Positions 1-4,085 of a stretch of DNA of 5,683 nucleotides are shown here, piece after piece. The position numbers were made by a program, and so were the translations under genes. Every line of letters starts with the position of its first letter. Within the stretch, counting starts at the first letter, position 1. This DNA comes from CBDUXP01 sp965371225 [NCBI: uncultured bacterium]. Its GTDB lineage: Bacteria; Abyssobacteria; SURF-5; CBDUXP01. The stretch covers positions 1-5,683 of the forward strand of contig CBDUXP010000115.1 of assembly GCA_965371225.1 (NCBI GenBank), in the 5' to 3' direction. The notes under the pieces are model-generated. The model saw only the letters and a list, made by a program, of their open reading frames with translations. It had not been told where the DNA came from and ran no database searches.

Positions 1-154
1 CGGTGGATCCCAGTTGCGCGAGGAGGCGGGCTGCGTGACCGCCGCCCCCCACCGTACCATCCACATAGGTGCCCGCCGAACGGATGGACAGAAGGGCTAG
101 CGCCTCCTGCGCGAGAACTGAGATATGACGGTCCCCGGTCACCCGGGGCTTCAT
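1..154 (-). CDS. rsmH: 16S rRNA (cytosine-1402 N4)-methyltransferase RsmH, N-terminal part
   Basis: RsmH (MraW) uses SAM to methylate N4 of C1402 in the 16S rRNA decoding site and is the usual partner of mraZ at the head of the dcw cluster. Only 51 codons are inside the window; the gene continues past the left edge. The visible residues contain the family's start: H10-I-S-V-L-A-Q-E near the N-terminus (family form HxPVLLxE), then the SAM-binding segment Y30[10 protein letters not shown]40 (family form YVDGTxGxGGH). The ATG at 154-152 lies 7 nt after the stop of the STAS gene, so translational coupling is likely. An AGGAGGT (171-177) inside the end of the STAS gene sits 16 nt upstream, which is far for a ribosome binding site; a closer AAAGG gives normal spacing. 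A GTG at codon 5 is possible but less well placed. The identification is strong. Confidence 0.93.
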   Translation of the reverse strand, partial: MKPRVTGDRHISVLAQEALALLSIRSAGTYVDGTVGGGGHAARLLAQLGST

Positions 155-161
155 CCAGCCT

Positions 162-539
162 TTACGGCTGACCTCCTGCGGCTGCAACCGCGTCTGCCTC
201 GGCGGGACCAAAGCTCGCCACCGCGGCGTCATCACTGTCGAACGTCTCGAAAATTTTAGCGGCCCCCACCATGCGAAACACACCCCGCAGGTAGCGGCTC
301 ATGCCGGACAGCTTCAGGTTGCCGTCGCGCTGCCGCACCTTCCGCAGGCGCTCCAGCAACATGCCGACCCCCGCGTAATTGATCTGCGCCACGCGGGCCA
401 GGTTGACGACGATGTCGTACTTCTCCTCCACCATGAGGTCGGCGAAGACCCGCTTCATCTCCAGGGCGGACGGCGTGTTGAGATTCCCTTCCAGCCGGAT
501 CACCGTGATCCCATCCTGGTCGTTCCGTTCTACCTTCAC
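162..539 (-). CDS. Single-domain STAS protein (anti-sigma factor antagonist-like)
   Basis: A 125-residue protein that is a single STAS domain, like SpoIIAA/RsbV anti-anti-sigma factors, which act in the cytoplasm by binding an anti-sigma kinase. Visible family features are the first strands (V3-E-R through I11-T-V-I-R-L-E-G18), N19-L-N-T-P in the place of the usual ELD(T/S) turn, the strand I43-V-V-N-L47, the loop I53-N-Y-A-G-V-G59 and the helix M60-L-L-E-R-L. In SpoIIAA this loop reads D-S-S-G-L-G and the first Ser is phosphorylated; here the D-S-S positions are N54, Y55 and A56, so control by the usual serine kinase looks impossible. The tail after residue 110 is Ala-rich and probably disordered. 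I chose the GTG at 539-537 because GGAGG lies 7 nt upstream; a longer in-frame reading would overlap mraZ. It sits 43 nt after mraZ and 7 nt before rsmH, so it is co-transcribed with both. No kinase or sigma partner is in view. Confidence 0.85.
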   Translation of the reverse strand: MKVERNDQDGITVIRLEGNLNTPSALEMKRVFADLMVEEKYDIVVNLARVAQINYAGVGMLLERLRKVRQRDGNLKLSGMSRYLRGVFRMVGAAKIFETFDSDDAAVASFGPAEADAVAAAGGQP

Positions 540-582
540 TCCATACCCTCCTACTGACCGGTTCACCGGAGACCGCCCCAGC

Positions 583-1029
583 TCACAAGCCCAAATCCCG
601 CAATCCGCTGGAGACACCCTCGGCCCCATCGAGCGAGGCTTTGGGCAAGGCGTCCCACCGGTCCTTGGCCCACACTTCGATGTAGGTGGACACGCCGGCG
701 AAAACCACCTCGTGCTCGATCCCCGCATGCTCCCGCAAGGCGGGCGGCAGCAGGATGCGCCCAGCTCGGTCGGGCGACACGTCGACCGCGCCCGAGAACA
801 GTTGGCGCCGGTACTGCCGCGCGTTGAGATCGACAGCCGACATGGACCGGATCTGCGTCTCGATCCGCTCCCATTCGGCCGGGGGATACAGGGTCAAACA
901 GGGATCCAGCACGCTGCGGGTGAGCATCAGGGTGGCGATGCTGCGGCCGGCCATGACCTCCCGGAGCTTGGACGGGATCGTCACTCGGCCCTTGTCGTCT
1001 AGCGCGTGCTCGTACTCGCCGTAAAACAC
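583..1029 (-). CDS. mraZ: Transcriptional regulator MraZ
   Basis: MraZ is the conserved first gene of the dcw cluster, a DNA-binding protein that forms ring-shaped oligomers and represses its own operon in E. coli by binding TGGG repeats. The 148-residue length is normal. Both AbrB-like half-domains are present, each with the family's DxxxR signature: D11-D-K-G-R15 followed by V-T-I-P, and D87-R-A-G-R91 followed by I-L-L-P. The N-terminus starts with the typical F-x-G-x-y pattern (M-F-Y-G-E-Y) and the mid region Q72-Y-R-R-Q-L-F-S-G-A is also typical. The start is GTG at 1029-1027 with GGGGAG about 5 nt upstream. The C-terminal 15 or so residues (A-E-G-V-S-S-G-L) are a variable tail. The operator described at 1037-1061 lies immediately upstream, so autoregulation is well supported. 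Confidence 0.97.
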   Translation of the reverse strand: MFYGEYEHALDDKGRVTIPSKLREVMAGRSIATLMLTRSVLDPCLTLYPPAEWERIETQIRSMSAVDLNARQYRRQLFSGAVDVSPDRAGRILLPPALREHAGIEHEVVFAGVSTYIEVWAKDRWDALPKASLDGAEGVSSGLRDLGL

Positions 1030-1036
1030 TTTGTCT

Positions 1037-1061
1037 CCCCATAGGCTCCCACTCTCTCCCA
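1037..1061 (-). promoter_or_regulatory. MraZ operator: three TGGG(A/G) boxes at 10-bp spacing
   Basis: On the minus strand three boxes, TGGGA (1061-1057), TGGGA (1051-1047) and TGGGG (1041-1037), are each separated by exactly 5 nt. This matches the MraZ-binding pattern known from E. coli and Mycoplasma (TGGGN with 5-nt spacers), where each box contacts one subunit of the ring. They lie between the -10 box and the start of mraZ, so bound MraZ would block early transcription. A lone TGGGA at 1113-1109, just upstream of the -35, may be a further site or chance. Confidence 0.85.
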
Positions 1062-1070
1062 GTACGCTGC

Positions 1071-1099
1071 ATTAAAGCACACTTATAACCCCTTGTCAA
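1071..1099 (-). promoter_or_regulatory. Promoter of mraZ-STAS-rsmH (sigma70 type)
   Basis: Read leftward, TTGACA (1099-1094) is separated by exactly 17 bp from TTTAAT (1076-1071), a perfect -35 and a 4-of-6 -10 box. Transcription should start near 1064, giving a leader of about 35 nt that contains the three MraZ boxes. No better candidate was seen between here and mraZ. Confidence 0.8.
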
Positions 1100-1220
1100 C
1101 ACAAAACTTCCCACTAGCCTGTTGACGAACAGTACACGAAAGTTTGTGCGTAAACCCTTATGGAATTTGCCTTTACAGATGATTGATAACTCGAATACCG
1201 GCAAGTGTTTCCGGCCGACG

Positions 1221-1236
1221 TGGCAAATATGTGCCA
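1221..1236. promoter_or_regulatory. 16-bp imperfect palindrome, possible operator
   Basis: TGGCAAATATGTGCCA is symmetric except for one mismatched pair (TGGCA-x-ATAT-x-TGCCA). It lies in the divergent intergenic region, about 100 bp upstream of the marR promoter and about 120 bp upstream of the mraZ promoter. Its form suits a dimeric regulator, but nothing identifies which one. Confidence 0.3.
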
Positions 1237-1243
1237 AGAATCC

Positions 1244-1258
1244 TCCCACTCCGTCCCA
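1244..1258 (-). promoter_or_regulatory. Possible distal pair of MraZ boxes
   Basis: Two more TGGGA boxes (1258-1254 and 1248-1244) face the same way with the same 5-nt spacer, about 180 bp upstream of the main operator. The neighbouring positions in the same phase do not carry TGGG. Two 5-mers can occur by chance in GC-rich DNA, so this is a candidate auxiliary site only. Confidence 0.35.
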
Positions 1259-1334
1259 CAGAAGGAACGTGCAGATGAGTGACACCGGTAGGTGGGCGGA
1301 CGGACTGCCTGCTCCCCAGAATGGGGGCCTGCAC

Positions 1335-1363
1335 TTGACCGCCAAATAGTTGTGTGATACAAT
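1335..1363 (+). promoter_or_regulatory. Promoter of the marR-arsM operon (sigma70 type, near-leaderless)
   Basis: TTGACC (1335-1340) and TACAAT (1358-1363) are separated by exactly 17 bp and each matches the consensus at 5 of 6 bases. The expected transcription start is near 1370, only about 3 nt before the ATG at 1373. The mRNA therefore seems to have no room for a ribosome binding site. Confidence 0.78.
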
Positions 1364-1369
1364 GATTGT
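1359..1369. promoter_or_regulatory. ACAAT-G-ATTGT palindrome over the -10 box: candidate operator
   Basis: A perfect inverted repeat with 5-bp arms and a 1-nt centre overlaps the last five bases of the -10 box and ends at the predicted transcription start. A repressor bound here would exclude RNA polymerase. The neighbouring MarR-type protein is the obvious candidate, because MarR proteins commonly bind short palindromes over their own promoters. This is inferred from position and symmetry only. Confidence 0.42.
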
Positions 1370-1372
1370 GAT

Positions 1373-1933
1373 ATGCAAGAAACTGGACCAAGCGTGGAAG
1401 GCCGCAAGGACGCACGCAAAGAAGCCGGCGCCCCCGACCAAGCCGACCGCCTGCGGCGCATCGTGCTGGGGGTCACCCGCCTGTTGAATCAGGTGGACCG
1501 CTTTGAGAGCGCCTGTTGCGGGGTGACCGTGGGCCAGTGCCTGACGCTCACGACCCTGCGGGAGCAGGGCGAGATGCCGAGTCAGCGGTTGGCCCAGACC
1601 CTAGGACTCGCGCCGAGTACGGTGACGCGCGCGGTGGCGCCCCTCACCGAGCGCGGCTGGATTCACCGCCGGCGGGACGAAACGGACCGGCGCCAGGTCT
1701 GGCTGGGACTCACGGAGGAGGGCGCGGTGCTGGCCGCGCGGTTGGCCGAGCGCGCCAGTGCCACATACGGACTGATCCTCGATCACCTGCCGGCCGCGGA
1801 CCGGGAGCCGACTCTGGCGGCGTTGGAATGCTTATTGGATGCGTGTCGCGGGGCACAGGCCATCTGCTGTCCGCCGGACGCACCCGGCCAACCGGAAGCG
1901 CTCGGCGCTGCCATGGAGACGACCCATGTCTGA
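1373..1933 (+). CDS. Cysteine-rich MarR-family regulator of the arsM operon
   Basis: A 186-residue winged-helix protein of the MarR family, a little longer than usual because of charged N-terminal and Pro/Ala-rich C-terminal tails. The helix-turn-helix covers about residues 69-90 (S70-Q-R-L-A-Q-T-L-G-L-A-P-S-T-V-T-R86), followed by the wing with the MarR signature D102-E-T-D-R-R107. Seven cysteines stand out: C48-C49 and C56 in the N-terminal helical region, and C153, C158 and C165-C166 near the C-terminus. In MarR dimers both ends form the dimer interface, so these could combine into a thiol site for As(III) or an oxidant. ATG 1373 is the first start in this frame, since an in-frame TGA lies at 1355-1357, and no good Shine-Dalgarno start follows, so a leaderless mRNA is likely. 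It overlaps arsM by 8 nt. It is probably an autorepressor; the family call is firm and the arsenic-sensing role is inferred. Confidence 0.85.
   Translation: MQETGPSVEGRKDARKEAGAPDQADRLRRIVLGVTRLLNQVDRFESACCGVTVGQCLTLTTLREQGEMPSQRLAQTLGLAPSTVTRAVAPLTERGWIHRRRDETDRRQVWLGLTEEGAVLAARLAERASATYGLILDHLPAADREPTLAALECLLDACRGAQAICCPPDAPGQPEALGAAMETTHV
1915..1918 (+). promoter_or_regulatory. Ribosome binding site that fixes the arsM start
   Basis: GGAG inside the last codons of the marR-like gene lies 7 nt before the ATG at 1926. It supports this start over the in-frame ATG upstream at 1839, which lies well inside the regulator gene and would add 29 residues unlike any ArsM N-terminus. Confidence 0.6.
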
Positions 1934-2852
1934 GACGACGAATATGCAAGACCTCACGCCGGACGACGTACGCAAGACCGTGTCGGGGCACTACGCCGGC
2001 GCGGTACAGGCGGCGACCGCACCCAAGAGTTGCTGTGGGAGCGCGCCAGTGGATCTGGCGAATCTCGACCTGGCCGACTCGGCCACGCACGTGCAGGTGT
2101 TGGAGCAGTTCGATCAGGAAAAGTGGGTGACGGCGAGCGGGTATGCCGCGGAAGAGTTGGCGGACTTGCCGCCGGACGCTGTCCGCGCGTCGTTCGGTTG
2201 CGGCGATCCCGTGAACCTGGCGCGTATCGCCCCGGGGGAGACCGTGGTGGACCTGGGAAGCGGCGCGGGCATCGACGTGATTCTCGCCGCGAAGAAGGTC
2301 GGGCCCAGCGGGCGGGTCATCGGCATCGATATGACCGACGAGATGATCGCGAAGGCCGAAGCCAACATCGCGGAAGCCGGGCTGACGAATACGGAGATTC
2401 GGCGGGGCATCATCGAGGACCTCCCGGTGGAGAACGCTACGGTCGATTGGGTGATCTCCAATTGCGTCATTAATCTTTCACCGGAGAAGCCGCGGGTGTT
2501 TGCCGAGATGGCGCGGGTGCTCAAGCCGGGCGGGCAGTTTCTGGTCTCCGACATCGTGGTCGGCGCCCTGCCGCAGGCCATTCGGGAGAACGTGCTCGGC
2601 TACGTGAGCTGCGTCGGCGGCGCGGTCGCGGAGGAAGAGTATCTCGGCATCATTCGCGACGCCGGGTTCCGCGATGTCCAGGTGGTCGCGAGCCACGCGT
2701 ACACCGCCCCGGAACTCTTGGGCTTCGCCGGCCTCTCTGGCGAATCGTCGGAGGAGGCGCTAGACACTCTGGGGGACGGGGCCCGGCAGATTCTCGAACA
2801 GTTGGCCGGCAAGATCGTGTCGATCAAGGTGCACGGCCGCAAAACGTCCTAG
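1926..2852 (+). CDS. arsM: Arsenite S-adenosylmethionine methyltransferase ArsM
   Basis: A 308-residue class I SAM methyltransferase of the ArsM/AS3MT type, which adds methyl groups to As(III) in the cytoplasm to give methylated, partly volatile arsenicals. An N-terminal Y23-x12-C36-C37 segment is followed by F90-G-C92-G-D-P, SAM motif I V107-V-D-L-G-S-G-A-G115, the acidic residue D135 in I-G-I-D-M-T, then I177-S-N-C180-V-I-N-L-S-P-E-K and S228-C229-V-G-G-A. C92, C180 and C229 correspond to the three arsenic-coordinating cysteines of characterised ArsM enzymes; the C36-C37 pair is also typical of bacterial members. After residue 255 comes the smaller C-terminal region. It starts inside the end of the regulator gene (8-nt overlap), so the two are translationally coupled. 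Nothing in it looks broken. The main uncertainty is physiological: it could prefer methylated arsenic intermediates. Confidence 0.93.
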   Translation: MSETTNMQDLTPDDVRKTVSGHYAGAVQAATAPKSCCGSAPVDLANLDLADSATHVQVLEQFDQEKWVTASGYAAEELADLPPDAVRASFGCGDPVNLARIAPGETVVDLGSGAGIDVILAAKKVGPSGRVIGIDMTDEMIAKAEANIAEAGLTNTEIRRGIIEDLPVENATVDWVISNCVINLSPEKPRVFAEMARVLKPGGQFLVSDIVVGALPQAIRENVLGYVSCVGGAVAEEEYLGIIRDAGFRDVQVVASHAYTAPELLGFAGLSGESSEEALDTLGDGARQILEQLAGKIVSIKVHGRKTS

Positions 2853-2888
2853 CCGCGCCACCCCGCGCGTGGGACGGGGAGGTGCCCC

Positions 2889-3788
2889 ATGCCTGAGGAT
2901 CGCTCACCCGAGGAAGTGCGCAACCGCATCGCGTCGCGGTACACCGCAGCCGCCAGCGCCGCGTCCGTGCCCGACCCCACCGCGCAAGCGGGGCCACGGG
3001 ACCTGGCGGCGCTGGATCTCAAAGGCGAGGGGGGCCGGGCCCTGTTCGTAGAGGACGCCCCGCCGGGGGCGCTTGCCCAGGCGGCGGGCTATGCGGACGA
3101 GGACGTGGCGACCGTGCCCGAGGGGGCGTTCCGCGGATCCTTCGCGTGTGCGACGCCAGTGAGCCTTGCGGATATTCAGCCCGGGCAGACGGTCCTCGAC
3201 CTGGGCTGTGGCCAGGGGTTGGACGTCATTCTCGCCGCGCGCCTCGTCGGCCCCACCGGGCGCTGCATCGGCGTGGACCTGACCCAGGCGCAGTTGGACC
3301 GCGCGCAAGCCCACATCGCGGAAACCGGGCTCGCGAACACGGACCTGCGCCAAGGACCCATGGAGGCGCTCCCGGTGGAGAGTGCGTCGGTGGACTGGAT
3401 CATCTCGAACGGGGCGATCAATTACTCCCCGGAAAAACCCAAGGTGTTCGCCGAAGCTTTCCGCGTGCTGAAGCCGGGGGGCCAGCTCCTCGGGGCCGAC
3501 GTGCTCGTCGAGGACCTGGATCCCGCCCTGGGGAACCGGTTGTTTGGGTACGTGCAGAACGCGGGCGGGGCGACGGGCGAAGCGGCGTACCTCGCACTCA
3601 TCCACGCGGCAGGGTTCAAGGACGTTGACGTCGTCGCGCGCACCGAGTTCACGGCCGGTCAGATTTTGCAATTCCTCGGGTACGACGCCGAGCCCACGGA
3701 CGAAGCCGCCGCCGCCGACCCGGAGCTGGTGAGCCTCCTCGCCGGCAAGCTCGCCGCCACCGCCATCCACGCCCGAAAGCCCGCGTAG
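2889..3788 (+). CDS. Tandem ArsM paralogue lacking most arsenic-binding cysteines
   Basis: A 299-residue SAM methyltransferase clearly duplicated from the arsM gene upstream. Over the SAM domain (residues 99-207) I count about 68 identical positions out of 109 against ArsM, with no gap. SAM features are intact: V102-L-D-L-G-C-G-Q-G110, D130 in I-G-V-D-L-T, and L194-K-P-G-G-Q. Only C87 (F85-A-C87) of the three arsenic ligands remains. ArsM C180 is G175 (S-N-G-A-I-N-Y-S-P-E-K) and C229 is N224 (Y-V-Q-N-A-G-G); the N-terminal Cys-Cys is also gone. Its other cysteines, C107 and C126, lie in SAM-fold positions. Three-coordinate arsenic binding as in ArsM therefore looks lost, while methyl-donor binding looks kept. 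The start has GGAGG (2878-2882) 6 nt upstream and lies 36 nt after arsM, so it is co-transcribed. It may be a heterodimer partner, an enzyme for another substrate, or a drifting duplicate; the intact frame argues against decay. Confidence 0.85.
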   Translation: MPEDRSPEEVRNRIASRYTAAASAASVPDPTAQAGPRDLAALDLKGEGGRALFVEDAPPGALAQAAGYADEDVATVPEGAFRGSFACATPVSLADIQPGQTVLDLGCGQGLDVILAARLVGPTGRCIGVDLTQAQLDRAQAHIAETGLANTDLRQGPMEALPVESASVDWIISNGAINYSPEKPKVFAEAFRVLKPGGQLLGADVLVEDLDPALGNRLFGYVQNAGGATGEAAYLALIHAAGFKDVDVVARTEFTAGQILQFLGYDAEPTDEAAAADPELVSLLAGKLAATAIHARKPA

Positions 3789-3825
3789 CCGCCCCGGTCG
3801 CAGGCTCAGGGTCATCCCATCTAGG

Positions 3826-3853
3826 GACTCCGGCGCAACCCTAGGCCGGAGTC
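3826..3853 (+). terminator. Strong hairpin after the arsM operon, terminator-like without a U-run
   Basis: GACTCCGGC (3826-3834) and GCCGGAGTC (3845-3853) form a perfect 9-bp stem around a 10-nt loop, 37 nt after the second methyltransferase. No T-tract follows, so it is not a classic intrinsic terminator; it could stop transcription with a factor or protect the 3' end. A competing inverted repeat, CTAGGG (3821-3826) with CCCTAG (3839-3844), overlaps it. Confidence 0.45.
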
Positions 3854-3931
3854 GCATCCCCCAACTAGCCTTGCGTGGGCAACGTCCTAGGCGTACTAGA
3901 CTTCTAGATAGTTCTTTATTAAGCACAGGTG

Positions 3932-3959
3932 TTATTCAACAACAGATAGGGCATACAAT
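3932..3959 (+). promoter_or_regulatory. Weak candidate promoter for the repeat protein gene
   Basis: TACAAT (3954-3959) is a good -10 box. The best upstream partner is TTATTC (3932-3937) with a 16-bp spacer, a poor -35. It lies about 127 nt before the start codon, leaving a leader that includes the 3965-3988 inverted repeat. This is a suggestion only. Confidence 0.3.
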
Positions 3960-3964
3960 CCCGC

Positions 3965-3988
3965 TTCTGCGCCTTTGTTAGCGCAGAA
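3965..3988. repeat. Perfect inverted repeat with 8-bp arms
   Basis: TTCTGCGC (3965-3972) and GCGCAGAA (3981-3988) flank an 8-nt centre, CTTTGTTA. It lies just after the candidate promoter at 3932-3959, so it would fall in the leader RNA. No T-tract follows on either strand, which argues against an intrinsic terminator; an operator or RNA hairpin is possible. Confidence 0.5.
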
Positions 3989-4085
3989 ACCTGAAAGTTG
4001 GTGTAGCACGTCTTGACCCCTTATTGGTTAGAGGAGGGTCAGTCGGGCGAAAGGTTCCGCATGGACGGGACACGGGAGATTTGCG

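Larger units (their letters stand above)
1030..1372. other. Divergent intergenic region between mraZ and marR
   Basis: This 343-bp stretch carries no convincing gene. It holds, from left to right, the mraZ operator and promoter, a short inverted repeat CTGTT-N4-AACAG (1119-1132), the 16-bp palindrome at 1221-1236, a pair of TGGGA boxes (1244-1258), a CCCCA-GAA-TGGGG inverted repeat (1314-1326) and the marR promoter (1335-1363). It is visibly richer in A and T than the genes on either side, as expected of a regulatory region. Confidence 0.8.
3789..4085. other. Intergenic region rich in inverted repeats and CTAG sites
   Basis: This 297-bp spacer has no convincing gene. It holds the hairpin at 3826-3853, six CTAG tetramers between 3821 and 3907 (see findings), an AT-rich stretch at about 3895-3960, a perfect 8-bp inverted repeat at 3965-3988 and a weak possible promoter. 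The repeat-protein gene starts at its right end. Confidence 0.7.

Noticed and set aside
540-728. N-terminal extension of the STAS protein by 63 residues to an upstream start
   Set aside because: The extension overlaps the end of mraZ, is Pro/Arg/Gly-rich and has no STAS features, while the GTG at 539 has a well-spaced GGAGG.
379-1002. 207-residue plus-strand open frame opposite mraZ and the STAS gene
   Set aside because: It is antisense to two well-identified genes and shows no domain or ribosome binding site.
1221-1236. Sigma54-type -24/-12 promoter
   Set aside because: TGGCAC and TTGC-like elements are present on the minus strand, but GG and GC are separated by 9 nt where 10 is required, and the same is true on the plus strand because the site is a palindrome.
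1314-1326. CCCCA-GAA-TGGGG inverted repeat as a terminator
   Set aside because: The stem is only 5 bp with a 3-nt loop, no T-tract follows on either strand, and it lies just upstream of a promoter and not behind a gene.
563-1441. 292-residue open frame on the minus strand across mraZ and the intergenic region
   Set aside because: It crosses the mraZ promoter and operator, and half of it is the out-of-frame reading of mraZ.
1516-2130. 204-residue plus-strand open frame across the regulator and arsM start
   Set aside because: It is the +1 shadow of the MarR-type gene, Arg/Gly/Pro-rich and without family motifs.
3896-3907. TrpR-type operator (CTAG-N4-CTAG as in the E. coli trp operator)
   Set aside because: The spacing fits, but the flanks and centre do not match well, no trp gene is nearby, and TrpR is not expected in most lineages. 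The CTAG cluster is reported instead.
2904-3926. 340-residue open frame on the minus strand opposite the second methyltransferase
   Set aside because: It mirrors the codon pattern of the real gene in GC-rich DNA, has no ribosome binding site or recognisable domain, and its protein is Arg/Gly/Pro-rich.
3973-4060. Possible tRNA or integron attC-like element in the spacer
   Set aside because: A GTTAGC core and a GGTTCC stretch caught the eye, but there is no cloverleaf, no paired R'/R'' core sites and no integrase nearby.
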